This document shows, piece by piece, positions 23,601 through 32,714 of a stretch of DNA of 40,298 nt. The position numbers and the translations under genes were made by a program. This DNA comes from Paracoccaceae bacterium (lineage in GTDB: Bacteria > Pseudomonadota > Alphaproteobacteria > Rhodobacterales > Rhodobacteraceae): contig REDZ01000091.1 in the NCBI GenBank assembly GCA_007695345.1, positions 1 through 40,298 of the forward strand, given 5' to 3'. The stretch's first letter is position 1. The number at the start of each line of letters is the position of its first letter. Under the pieces are notes generated by a model that saw only the letters and a program-made list of their open reading frames with translations, did not search any database and was not told where the DNA came from.

Positions 23601-25025
23601 ATGACCCATACCCCAGACACATCCCCGCTGGCCGGTCTGCGCGCGCGTCTGGGGGATGATCTGGTGATGTCCGGTCCGGACATCGCGCCCTATTGCACCG
23701 ACTGGCACGGGGATGAGGTCAGCGACGCCATTGCCGTCCTGCGCCCGCAATCGACAGCAGAGGTCACAGCCTGCCTGCGTGCGGCCCGCGAACTGCGCCT
23801 GAGCGTGATCCCGCAAGGTGGGCGCACCGGGCTGGTGCTGGGGGCCGTGCCGGATGCGCCCGCAACCCAGGTCATCCTTAGTCTGGAACGGATGAACCGC
23901 ATCCGCCGCATTGATGCTGCCGGTTTCTCTGCCGAGGTCGAGTCCGGTGTGGTGTTGCAGGCGTTGCAGGACCGGCTGGCCGAACAGGGCCTCTTTTTTC
24001 CGCTGGCGCTGGGGGCGCAGGGATCTTGCCAGATCGGCGGCAATCTCAGCACCAATGCGGGCGGTCTGAACGTGTTGCGCTACGGAATGACGCGGGCCTC
24101 GGTCCTGGGGCTGGAAGTGGTCTTGCCCGACGGGCGCGTGCTGGACTTGCGCCGCCATCTGCACAAGGACAATCGCGGGCTGGATCTGAAGCAGCTTTTC
24201 ATCGGGGCCGAAGGGACGCTGGGCGTGATTACCGCTGCCGTTCTGAAACTGACGCCGCAGCCTGAACAGACAGCGACAGCGCTGCTGGCACTCGACAGCC
24301 TTGACGGGGCTATCGCGCTTTACCAGCTTGCGCGGCGGCAATGCTGCGATCTGATGTCGGCCTTCGAATTCCTGCCCCCCCTCGCCTTTGATCTGGCGCG
24401 CGAGGCGATGCCCGATCTGCCCGTGCCGCTCAGCCCGGATGCGCCGGCCTATGTGCTGATGGACCTGTCGGGCAGCGGGCTGGTGGATATCGAAGGGCTG
24501 ATGACCCGCTTTCTGGAGCTGGGCTTCGAGACCGGCATGATCCGCGATGGCGTTGTCGCGCAGTCGCAGACACAGGCACGCAATCTGTGGCTGATCCGCG
24601 AGGGAATGAATGACGGGCAGGCGCGGCGCGGGCGCCATCTGCGCACGGATCTGTCAGTGCCGCTATCCGCGCTGCCCGCTTTCGTGGCAGAGGCAGAGGC
24701 CGCGATCCATGCCGCCCTGCCCGGCGCGGTCTGCGTGTCCTACGGGCATGTGGGCGATGGGAATGTGCATCTGAATGTGCTGCCTGATCCGGGCGGGGAT
24801 GCTGGCGCGCAGATCGCGCAGGCCAAGGAAATCCTCAATGCCGTGGTGGCGCGCCATGACGGGTCCATCAGTGCCGAACACGGCATCGGGCGGCTGAAAC
24901 GCGCCGAATTCGAGGCCGGTTTGTCCGACACGCAGCGCGCCCTTCTGGCCGGTATTCGCGACCTGCTCGATCCGGGTCGCATGATGAACCCCAACTGCCA
25001 GCTTGCCACAACGGACCGGCCATGA
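23601..25025 (+). CDS. FAD-binding D-2-hydroxyacid dehydrogenase (GlcD / D-lactate / D-2HG dehydrogenase family)
   Basis: LSVIPQGGRTGLVLGAVP, GSCQIGGNLSTNAGGLNVLRYGMTRASVLGLEVVLPDG, FIGAEGTLGVITAAVLKL, YGHVGDGNVHLNVL, SAEHGIGRLKRAEFE. Confidence 0.93.
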   Translation: MTHTPDTSPLAGLRARLGDDLVMSGPDIAPYCTDWHGDEVSDAIAVLRPQSTAEVTACLRAARELRLSVIPQGGRTGLVLGAVPDAPATQVILSLERMNRIRRIDAAGFSAEVESGVVLQALQDRLAEQGLFFPLALGAQGSCQIGGNLSTNAGGLNVLRYGMTRASVLGLEVVLPDGRVLDLRRHLHKDNRGLDLKQLFIGAEGTLGVITAAVLKLTPQPEQTATALLALDSLDGAIALYQLARRQCCDLMSAFEFLPPLAFDLAREAMPDLPVPLSPDAPAYVLMDLSGSGLVDIEGLMTRFLELGFETGMIRDGVVAQSQTQARNLWLIREGMNDGQARRGRHLRTDLSVPLSALPAFVAEAEAAIHAALPGAVCVSYGHVGDGNVHLNVLPDPGGDAGAQIAQAKEILNAVVARHDGSISAEHGIGRLKRAEFEAGLSDTQRALLAGIRDLLDPGRMMNPNCQLATTDRP

Positions 25026-25729
25026 CCGAATTTGCCCGCGTGCCGCAGCTTTCGACCCGGATCGCGACGCTGCTGCAGACCCGGATCGAGGCCGAGACAT
25101 GGCCCCCCGGCACCCGCCTGCAGACCGAGGCGCAGATGATGCAGGAATTCGGCGTCAGCCGCGCCGTGATCCGCGAAGCGATTGCGCAACTGCGCAATGC
25201 CGGGCTGGTGGAAACGCGTCAGGGCGCGGGTGCCTTTGTCGCGGCCCCCGGCGCGCGCCCGATCCGGCTGGAACCCGCGCAGGCGATGGACCGGCGCGCC
25301 TTTGACAAGCTCTATGAATTGCGCAACCCGCTGGAAATCGAGGCCGCGGGGCTGGCCGCGCAGCAGGCGCGCAAGGCCGATCTGGCGCGGCTGGCGCGTG
25401 CCATGGCGCGCTTCGATGCGCCCGAAGAGAGTATCGAGGCATCGGTCGCGGCCGATCTGGAATTTCACCACGCCATCGCACTGGCCACGCAAAACCCTTA
25501 TTTCGTGCAGGTGCTGGCCGCGATTTCCGACCGGATCGCGCATGTGATCCGTGCCGCCCGCGCCGGGATGACACTGGCCGATCTGCATGCCCGCACCCGC
25601 AGCGAACATGGCGCGATCTGTGCCGCCATCACTGCGCGTGACCCGAAGGCCGCGCGCGCGGCCATGCGTGCGCATATGGCCGGTGGTGCAGCGCGGATCG
25701 GGTTGCGCCAGAGGCAGCGGCCGAAGTGA
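25022..25729 (+). CDS. GntR family transcriptional regulator, FCD/FadR subfamily
   Basis: LQTEAQMMQEFGVSRAVIREAIAQLRNAGLVETRQGAGAFV HTH plus FCD domain; 4-nt overlap with upstream gene. Confidence 0.93.
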   Translation: MTEFARVPQLSTRIATLLQTRIEAETWPPGTRLQTEAQMMQEFGVSRAVIREAIAQLRNAGLVETRQGAGAFVAAPGARPIRLEPAQAMDRRAFDKLYELRNPLEIEAAGLAAQQARKADLARLARAMARFDAPEESIEASVAADLEFHHAIALATQNPYFVQVLAAISDRIAHVIRAARAGMTLADLHARTRSEHGAICAAITARDPKAARAAMRAHMAGGAARIGLRQRQRPK

Positions 25730-25901
25730 GCGCGCGCCCATACGCCTGGGTGTCGAGGGCAGCGAAGTCCGGGGGATTGACCCATACCCTGACCTGCCGC
25801 ATCGTCGCGCCGGATCGTTCGGGCCATGCAACATATGGATGACACGTGATCGGGGCCCCTCGAACAGGACTCCCGTGCAGGCACAACAAGGAAAAGAACC
25901 C

Positions 25902-26837
25902 ATGACCAGAATCCTCGCCATCGGCAATTACGGCCGCGCCGATCATGACGCCCTGACGAAAGAGTTGGGGGCCACGGTTCTGCGGGATTTCGCAGCGCTT
26001 GACTCGCTGAGCGAGGGGGCGCGCGGCGCCATCCGGGCCGTGGCCTACAAGGATCATCATGCCTTTGACGCGGATGTCATGGCGCGCCTGCCGGGGTTGG
26101 AGCTGATCGCCAATTTCGGCGTCGGATATGACGCCATCGACATCGCAGCGGCGCAGGCGCGCGGGATCGCGGTGACGAATACGCCCGGCGTACTGGATGA
26201 CGATGTCGCCGATCTGGCCGTATGCATGTGGATCGCCGCCTGTCGGCAGGTGATGCAGGCCGCCGCCCATGTGCAGAGCGGCGGCTGGCGTGCAGGCACG
26301 GCCCTGCCGCTGGCAACCAAGGCCAGCGGGCGCAAGCTGGGTATCGTGGGCCTGGGCCGGATCGGTCAGGCCGTGGCGACCCGGCTGCGCGCCTTTGGCT
26401 GCGAGGTGCATTATACCTCGCGCAGCCGCAAACCGGGGGCGGATCTGGTCTGGCATCAGACTGTAACGGACATGGCCCAGGCGGTGGATGATCTGATCAT
26501 CACCATCGTCGGCGGCCCCGAGACGCAGGGCCATGTCGGGGCCGATGCGCTGGCCGCGTTGGGGCAGGGCTATGTTGTCAATGTCGCGCGCGGCAGTGTG
26601 GTGGATGAAGACGCGCTGATCGCCGCACTCGAAGGGGGCGTCATCGCGGGCGCGGCGCTGGATGTCTTTGCCCGCGAGCCCGATGCCGACCCGCGCCTGA
26701 TCGCCATGCCCAATGTGCTGGCCCTGCCGCATATCGGCAGCGCGACCACCCAGACCCGCGCCGCGATGGGCGCATTGCAGCGCGCCAATATCGCGGCCCA
26801 TCTGGACGGGCGCGCGCTGCTGACCCCCGTGACGTGA
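25902..26837 (+). CDS. D-isomer-specific 2-hydroxyacid dehydrogenase (GhrB-like)
   Basis: MTRILAIGNYGRADHDAL, NFGVGYDAIDIAAAQARGIAVTNTPGVLDDDVADLAV, LGIVGLGRIGQAVATRL, NVARGSVVDEDALIAAL, VLALPHIGSAT; start refined from 25587. Confidence 0.94.
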   Translation: MTRILAIGNYGRADHDALTKELGATVLRDFAALDSLSEGARGAIRAVAYKDHHAFDADVMARLPGLELIANFGVGYDAIDIAAAQARGIAVTNTPGVLDDDVADLAVCMWIAACRQVMQAAAHVQSGGWRAGTALPLATKASGRKLGIVGLGRIGQAVATRLRAFGCEVHYTSRSRKPGADLVWHQTVTDMAQAVDDLIITIVGGPETQGHVGADALAALGQGYVVNVARGSVVDEDALIAALEGGVIAGAALDVFAREPDADPRLIAMPNVLALPHIGSATTQTRAAMGALQRANIAAHLDGRALLTPVT

Positions 26838-26846
26838 GGCGCGCTG

Positions 26847-27284
26847 TCAGGTGATCACGCCCTTGCGCAGGATGAAATTGCCGTAAAGCCGCCGCTCACG
26901 CGTGCGCAGGATGACAAAGGACGCATCGGCATGGTCGTAAAAGGCAAACCGCTCGGTCATGGCGATATCGAACCCCTTTGCGCGGATCATGGGCAGCGCT
27001 TCGGCCACGACTGCGGCGGGCGTATCGGGGTCATCGACCTGCTGCATGGCGCGCACGGGCGGGCGCTCGGCGTCGAACGGGTCAATCGGCATCAGGGGCA
27101 GGATCGCGGCCAGCGCCTCGGTCGCGGAGCCGCCGAAATCGACGCAAGTGCCCCATGGCGTTTTCAGCCCAGCCGCATGGGCGGGGAAATTGGCATCGAC
27201 AATGCTCAGCACATCGCCATGTCCCATGGCCGCAATCGCGTAAATCGCCTCTGGCGTCAGGCGCGGGTCAACCCCGATCAGCAT
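26847..27284 (-). CDS. RbsD/FucU family sugar mutarotase
   Basis: MLIGVDPRLTPEAIYAIAAMGHGDVLSIVDANFPA...FAFYDHADASFVILRTRERRLYGNFILRKGVI. Confidence 0.92.
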   Translation of the reverse strand: MLIGVDPRLTPEAIYAIAAMGHGDVLSIVDANFPAHAAGLKTPWGTCVDFGGSATEALAAILPLMPIDPFDAERPPVRAMQQVDDPDTPAAVVAEALPMIRAKGFDIAMTERFAFYDHADASFVILRTRERRLYGNFILRKGVIT

Positions 27285-27285
27285 G

Positions 27286-28236
27286 TCAGTCCTCCTCTTC
27301 CTCCATGCGCGTGTTCAGCAGATCATGCGCGGTGGCCTCATCCGTGACAAGCGTGCTCAGCCCGATCCGGGCGTGGGCCGCGCGGATCACCGGCGCGCGG
27401 GCCGTGCCGCCACAGGCCAGAACCCGTGCCCGCGCCTGTGCCACATGGTCCAGCCCCACGGCCATCACGCGCTCGTTGATCTCGAACACCTTGCTTGTGC
27501 CATCCGCATCCACGATCTGCGCCAGTATCTCGCCAACAGCCCCGGCATCGCGCAGGGCGCGCGCGGCATGGCTGTCCAACCGGCTGAGCGCGAGAGAGGC
27601 ATCCAGATCGCCCGCGCCGAACACGGCGATGTCCAGTTGTTCGGCCAGATCGAACAGCGCCTGCAAGCCGCAACCCGCAATCAGCCGCGCGCGGGTATCG
27701 GCATGATCTACGATCAATGGCGCGGGCAGGAACATGACATCACAGCCCAGTGACGCGGCCATCCGCGCGGCCAGCGCACCGGGATTGGGCCGCCCGGAGC
27801 GCACCTGCCCCCCCAGAAGCGACAGCACCAGCGCATCTGCGCGCGGGGGCGGCTGAAAGGAATCGAGCGCATGGGTCAGCGTGCGGCCCCAGCCCAGCCC
27901 GATCCGCATGCCTGCCCCGATCCGGTCGGACAGCATCCGCCCCAGCGCCAGCCCGATTGCGGCATGAGGTGCCGCGCCGGGGCTGGAGGGTACGCAGATC
28001 ACTTCGGGGATGTCCATCGCCTGTGCCACATCCATAGCCAGCGCGGTCAGATCGCCCTCTGGCTGGTCGATCCAGATGCGGATTTCGCCTAAAGCGCGCG
28101 CCTGTTCCAGCATCCGGTTGACCGTGGCGCGGCTGACGCCAAGGCGGTTGGCAATCTCGGCCTGGGTCAGCCCGTAGCCATGCGCGAGCCATGCCGCGCG
28201 CAGGCGCAGATCGCGCGGGTTGACCGGCGCGCTCAT
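27286..28236 (-). CDS. Sugar-binding transcriptional regulator, SorC/DeoR family
   Basis: LRAAWLAHGYGLTQAEIANRLGVSRATVNRMLEQARALGEIRIWID HTH; sugar-binding domain LGLGWGRTLTHALD...FLPAPLIVDHADTR. Confidence 0.92.
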   Translation of the reverse strand: MSAPVNPRDLRLRAAWLAHGYGLTQAEIANRLGVSRATVNRMLEQARALGEIRIWIDQPEGDLTALAMDVAQAMDIPEVICVPSSPGAAPHAAIGLALGRMLSDRIGAGMRIGLGWGRTLTHALDSFQPPPRADALVLSLLGGQVRSGRPNPGALAARMAASLGCDVMFLPAPLIVDHADTRARLIAGCGLQALFDLAEQLDIAVFGAGDLDASLALSRLDSHAARALRDAGAVGEILAQIVDADGTSKVFEINERVMAVGLDHVAQARARVLACGGTARAPVIRAAHARIGLSTLVTDEATAHDLLNTRMEEEED

Positions 28237-29012
28237 GCCAGCCCCAGCGCAGTGCGGATGGTGGTGATCGTGGGGCGTGCGGCCTCCAGCTGCGGCAGAT
28301 GGCCAGCACCGTCGATCACATGATGCCGGGCATCGGGCCAGCAGGCCGGCAAGGCGGCGGGCGGAGGGATGATGCGATCTGCCGCGCCACTGATGACATG
28401 TATGGGCAGCGGGGCCAGCGCGGGCAGATGCGGGGCAAGGGCGGCATCCAGCCCCGGCAGCAGGGCGGCGACTGCGCGCAGGGCGGGGCCGCGCTCGGGG
28501 TGGTTCATCTGCGCAAGCACGCTCTCGGCCATCGCGTGCGTGATCATTGCAGGACGCGACAGCATCTGCCCCAGTCCTGCGCGCATCTCAGCCGCATCCC
28601 GCGCCGCCAGCAGCGCTGCAATGAACCCCGGATCGACCGCACCCCCCAGCCCCGCAGGCGCAATCAGGATCAGCCCTGCCACATGTCCGGGCACCAATGC
28701 CGCCGCGCGTAGTGCCACGGCTGCCCCGAAGGAATGCGCCAGCAGCCAGACCGGCGCGCCCTGCCCTGCGACCGCGCCCGCCAGATGCGCGCCGAACCCG
28801 TCCAGCGCATCGGGCACCGCAGACGCCGCGCGCCCATGGCCCGGCAGATCGATCAGCCCGAGCGCCACGTCGCGCTGCAATGCGGCCTCGACCAGCATCC
28901 AGACGGAACTGTCGGCGGCAAAGCCATGCACGGCCAGCACCGGCACACCCTGCTGTGGCCCGGAACGGCGCAGGGCCACGGGGATGGCCCCTGGCTCGGC
29001 GCGCACGATCAT
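28233..29012 (-). CDS. Alpha/beta-fold hydrolase (resembles the C-terminal half of AcoC-type proteins)
   Basis: PVLAVHGFAADSSVWMLVEAAL, IDLPGHGRA, LLAHSFGAAVALR nucleophile elbow, ISGAADRIIP, IDGAGHLPQLE; start refined to 29012, ATGA overlap with the lipoyl ORF. Confidence 0.9.
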   Translation of the reverse strand: MIVRAEPGAIPVALRRSGPQQGVPVLAVHGFAADSSVWMLVEAALQRDVALGLIDLPGHGRAASAVPDALDGFGAHLAGAVAGQGAPVWLLAHSFGAAVALRAAALVPGHVAGLILIAPAGLGGAVDPGFIAALLAARDAAEMRAGLGQMLSRPAMITHAMAESVLAQMNHPERGPALRAVAALLPGLDAALAPHLPALAPLPIHVISGAADRIIPPPAALPACWPDARHHVIDGAGHLPQLEAARPTITTIRTALGLA

Positions 29013-29242
29013 GCCGGGGTCAGGCGCCCCAGAACATCGCCCACCTCGGCAATATCGCCGGGTTCGACCAGACATTCGGACAGGGTGCCGTCGCCAGGCG
29101 CCTCGATCTCCATGACCAGTTTGGGCGTGGTGATCTGCAGCACGGGCTGGCCCTTGGTCACAGTCGCGCCGGGGTCCACCAGCCAGCTATCGACCTCTGC
29201 CTCGGTGATGTCATTGCCAAGCTGGGGCAGGATGATGTCCAT
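29009..29242 (-). CDS. Free-standing lipoyl-attachment domain protein, 77 aa
   Basis: MDIILPQLGNDITEAEVDSWLVDPGATVTKGQPVLQITTPKLVMEIEAPGDGTLSECLVEPGDIAEVGDVLGRLTPA; one complete lipoyl domain, no peripheral-subunit-binding or acyltransferase domain. Confidence 0.92.
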   Translation of the reverse strand: MDIILPQLGNDITEAEVDSWLVDPGATVTKGQPVLQITTPKLVMEIEAPGDGTLSECLVEPGDIAEVGDVLGRLTPA

Positions 29243-29263
29243 GCTGCGCCTCCCTTTCTTTGC

Positions 29264-31723
29264 TCACAGGCCCAGGCGGGCCAGTTCAATCTCGTCCCAG
29301 CCGCGCAGGCCGCGCCGGTTGACGCCCTCGCGCGCCATCAGGTCAATCAGCACAGAATCGACAATATCACCGGGCTGGGGGAAATAGGTATCTTCCATAT
29401 CCGCGCCCGGCACGATCCAGTTCGGCGCACCCAGCACGCGCGGGGCCACGCGCAGATGCGGCTGGCCGAAGCGGCCCAGATTGGCGGCCAGCGTCATCGC
29501 GAAACTGCCGCGTTCGCACGCCTCGGTCACCACGAGCAGGCGTCCTGTCCGCTCGAGCGAGTCCAGCACCTCGCGATAGCCGAATGGCACCAGCGTGCAC
29601 GCGTCAATCACGTCGGCCTCGACCCCCTGGGCGGCCAGATCATCGGCGGCCTGTAGCGCCGGGTAGAGCACCGGCCCCAGCGTCAGGATCGTGACATCGC
29701 GGCCCACCCGGCGCGTTTGCGGCTGGCCGAAAGGCATCGCGAAATGCCCCTCGGGCACGCCATCGGGGGCGAACCATTCGCCGATATCATACAGGCGCTG
29801 GCTTTCCAGCATCACCACCGGATCGTCAGAGGCGAGCGCGGTGGTCATCAGCCCCTTGGCGTCATGCGGGGTGGCCGGATAGGCCAGTTTCAGCCCCGGC
29901 ACATGCGCGAGCATCGCCGACCAGTCCTGCGAATGCTGCGCGCCGTATTTGCTGCCGATGGACAGCCGCAGCACGACCGGCAGTGACAGCGCACCCGCCG
30001 ACATGGCCTGCCATTTGGCAAGCTGGTTGAACACCTCATCGCCCGCGCGGCCCAGAAAATCGCCATACATCAGCTCGATCAGCGCCCGCCCGCCCTCCAT
30101 CGCATAGCCCACGGCCGCCGCGACAATTGCCGCTTCCGAGATCGGCGCATTGAACAGCCGGTCGCGCGGGAACAGGTCCGACAGCCCGCGATAGACGCCA
30201 AAGGCCCCGCCCCATTCGCGGCATTCCTCGCCCCAGGCGGACAGGCGCGGGTCATGCTGCATCCGCTCGCAAATCGCCTCGAACAGCGCATCGCGCAGGG
30301 TGATGCAGCGCAGCGGCGACAGGGGCGCCCCCTCGGCGTTCAGCCCGAGGCGCGCGCGTTTGCCAAGCTGCTTGATGCGGGTGTTCCCGGCGGGGTCCTG
30401 CAGCATGGGGGTATTGCCCTGCGGCAGGGGTGTTTCGCGATGGCTGAACATGTACTGGCCGATCCGGGTGGGCATGGTGTGAATATCCACAGGCGGCGCA
30501 CGCTCAGGGTCGGTCGCCGCGCGGGCGACACTGCGCAGCATGTCGGTCAGCGCGGCAGCGTCCGCCTCTTGCGCGGCGGCGTCCATCACGCCCGCCTCTG
30601 CCAGCGCCTGACCGAACAGCGCGATCGGGTCATGCGCGGCCCAGGCGGCGATTTCCTCGCGCGTGCGATAGGCATTGGCGTCGCTGGTCGAATGACCGGA
30701 CTGGCGGTAGCATTCGACATCCAGAAGCGCCGGCCCCTGCCCCGCGATCAGCGCCCTGCGCTTGCGCGCGACCGCATCGCGCACGGCAAGCGGGTTCTGC
30801 CCGTCCACTGTTTCGGCCAGCATTGCATCCGGGTGCAGCCCTGCCCCGATGCGCGACAGCCGGTCCCAGCCCATCGTTTCGCCCGCGGTCTGCCCGCCCA
30901 TGGCGTAGAAATTGTTGGTAAAGAAGAACAACACCGGCAACCGCCCCGAATGGTCCCCCCACAGACCGTCGAACTGTGCCTGCGCGGCGAAATTCATCGC
31001 CTCCCAGACCGGGCCGCAACCCGTTGCGCCGTCGCCTGCCATTGCCACGGTTATCCGCCCCGGCGCGTGCAGTTTGGCATGCAGCGCCGCGCCAGTGGCA
31101 ATACCCGCCGACCCGCCGACAATCGCATTGTTCGGATAGGCACCGAAGGGCGGAAAGAACGCGTGCATCGACCCGCCCATGCCACCATTCACCCCGGCCT
31201 CGCGCATGAAGATCTCGGCCAGCAGGCCAAAGACCAGCGTATGTTCGGCCAGCGCGAGATCATCCTTCACGGCAAAGCTGCGCTCGGCCAGCGCCAGCAG
31301 ATCGCCGCCTCGATGGGTGCGAAACCGCTCCAGCGCCTGTGCGCCGCCCAGATCATGGATTGCGGCCAGACCCTTGGCCAGAAACTCGCCATGGCTGCGG
31401 TGATTGCCAAAGATGTGGTCATCTGCCCCCAGCGCATGCGCGGCCCCTGTCGCCGCCCCTTCCTGCCCGATCGACAGATGCGCGGGGCCTTTGTAGATAT
31501 GGCTGACCCCTTCCCATTCGCCGCGCGCCTTGAAGGTGGACAGCATCTCTTCGAAGGCGCGCTGGATACGCATGTGACGCAGCATCGCGCTCAGGCGATC
31601 CGGCCCCAGCGCGGCGATCTCTTCAGTCAGCGGCGTGGCATAGGCGTGGATCGGAATATCAGGAAAGGCAAGCCGCCCGGACTGGCCTCTGCGGGCGGGA
31701 TCGACTGTCAGTTCACGGGGCAT
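29264..31723 (-). CDS. Fused E1 alpha-beta thiamine pyrophosphate-dependent 2-oxoacid/acetoin-type dehydrogenase
   Basis: E1 alpha half: HIYKGPAHLSIGQEGAATGAAHAL, NGGMGGSMHAFF, VAMAGDGATGCGPVWEAMNFAA...FFFTNNFYAMGG, YRQSGHSTSDANAYRTREEI. E1 beta half: LRDALFEAICERM, NAPISEAAIVAAAVGYAMEGGRALIELMYGDF, VVTEACERGSF. MPREL start at 31723 preferred over the 32017 ORF start. Confidence 0.92.
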   Translation of the reverse strand: MPRELTVDPARRGQSGRLAFPDIPIHAYATPLTEEIAALGPDRLSAMLRHMRIQRAFEEMLSTFKARGEWEGVSHIYKGPAHLSIGQEGAATGAAHALGADDHIFGNHRSHGEFLAKGLAAIHDLGGAQALERFRTHRGGDLLALAERSFAVKDDLALAEHTLVFGLLAEIFMREAGVNGGMGGSMHAFFPPFGAYPNNAIVGGSAGIATGAALHAKLHAPGRITVAMAGDGATGCGPVWEAMNFAAQAQFDGLWGDHSGRLPVLFFFTNNFYAMGGQTAGETMGWDRLSRIGAGLHPDAMLAETVDGQNPLAVRDAVARKRRALIAGQGPALLDVECYRQSGHSTSDANAYRTREEIAAWAAHDPIALFGQALAEAGVMDAAAQEADAAALTDMLRSVARAATDPERAPPVDIHTMPTRIGQYMFSHRETPLPQGNTPMLQDPAGNTRIKQLGKRARLGLNAEGAPLSPLRCITLRDALFEAICERMQHDPRLSAWGEECREWGGAFGVYRGLSDLFPRDRLFNAPISEAAIVAAAVGYAMEGGRALIELMYGDFLGRAGDEVFNQLAKWQAMSAGALSLPVVLRLSIGSKYGAQHSQDWSAMLAHVPGLKLAYPATPHDAKGLMTTALASDDPVVMLESQRLYDIGEWFAPDGVPEGHFAMPFGQPQTRRVGRDVTILTLGPVLYPALQAADDLAAQGVEADVIDACTLVPFGYREVLDSLERTGRLLVVTEACERGSFAMTLAANLGRFGQPHLRVAPRVLGAPNWIVPGADMEDTYFPQPGDIVDSVLIDLMAREGVNRRGLRGWDEIELARLGL

Positions 31724-31774
31724 GGCATGTCCAGGAATAGGGTTTTGCGCCTTGTCCCATGTGAATGAGATATT

Positions 31775-31790
31775 GTCAAATGCATTCGAC
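31775..31790. promoter_or_regulatory. Near-perfect 16-bp palindrome upstream of the E1 operon
   Basis: GTCAAATGCATTCGAC; one mismatched pair. Confidence 0.45.
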
Positions 31791-31919
31791 ATATGTAACA
31801 TCACGCCAGAACAGACCATGCCGGGAGGGGCGATGATCGTCTGTCGCCACAAGACGCTGATGCAGCCCAGCAAGCGGCCCGGCAATCCGGGGTCGCGCCA
31901 GATCGGCCTGCCCGGTGCC

Positions 31920-32714
31920 TCAGGTCTGCGCGAGTTCCGCCGCCAGATCGCGCAGCCGCGACAGGCAGCCTTGCGCATCAATGGCCCGGTCGCGAAACGT
32001 GCCGACATGTTCGACATGCGGGCAGGTCAGAACCGCGCAGGCCGCCCCGTCCGGCCCCATGATCGGGACCGAGATATCATTCACCCCCGCCAGTTGCAGG
32101 CTGGGCGCATGGCGATAGCCCTGCGCCTGTATCCGGTCCAGCCGCGCTTCGGACAGCGGTTCCATCCGGTCGGGCAGCACGGTAGCGGCGGCGAGTATCT
32201 CGGCGCGCCGCTCGAGGGTCTGAAAGGCCAGCAGCGTCTGCCCGGACCCTGTGGCCAGCATGTCAAGCTGCGCGCCCACGCGCAGGCGGAATTCCCAGTT
32301 GCCGGGCTGGCTGGCCTGCGCCACGACAATCGCAATCGGGCCTTCGGGCACCACCAGATGCAGCGACTGCAATGTGCTGCGGGCGAACACATCGATCATC
32401 GGCTGCGCCTGCGCCACCAGACGCCGCACCGGCGGATGCGCGGCCCCCAGCAGAAACAGTTTCATGCTCAGCGCATAGCGGTCCCCTTCGGCCGAACGAT
32501 TGACATATCCACGCGCCACCAGACGCTCCAGCATGCGGTAGATCTCGGACGGGCTGCGGCCCATGGCGCGCACGATTTCGCTGCGGGTCAGGCCCCCGGC
32601 CTCGGTCGCCAGCAATTCCAGGATATCAAGCCCCTTGTCGAGCGCAGGCGCCCGGTAGCGCGGGGCCGCATCTTCTTGCGCATGGGCGCCTGGGGCGGGG
32701 CTGGTCGGGGGCAT
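31920..32714 (-). CDS. IclR family transcriptional regulator
   Basis: RYRAPALDKGLDILELLATEAGGLTRSEIVRAMGRSPSEIYRMLERLVARGYVNR HTH and IclR effector domain; start refined to 32714. Confidence 0.93.
   Translation of the reverse strand: MPPTSPAPGAHAQEDAAPRYRAPALDKGLDILELLATEAGGLTRSEIVRAMGRSPSEIYRMLERLVARGYVNRSAEGDRYALSMKLFLLGAAHPPVRRLVAQAQPMIDVFARSTLQSLHLVVPEGPIAIVVAQASQPGNWEFRLRVGAQLDMLATGSGQTLLAFQTLERRAEILAAATVLPDRMEPLSEARLDRIQAQGYRHAPSLQLAGVNDISVPIMGPDGAACAVLTCPHVEHVGTFRDRAIDAQGCLSRLRDLAAELAQT

Noticed and set aside
23508-24638. N-terminal 377-aa extension of the DenD ORF
   Set aside because: The extension is antisense to the FAD-dehydrogenase gene and has no motif; Rossmann start MHILITGAAG at 23507 is the natural start.
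30254-31768. 504-aa plus-strand ORF antisense to the E1 fusion
   Set aside because: Shadow ORF with no recognisable domain; E1 motifs on minus strand are clear.
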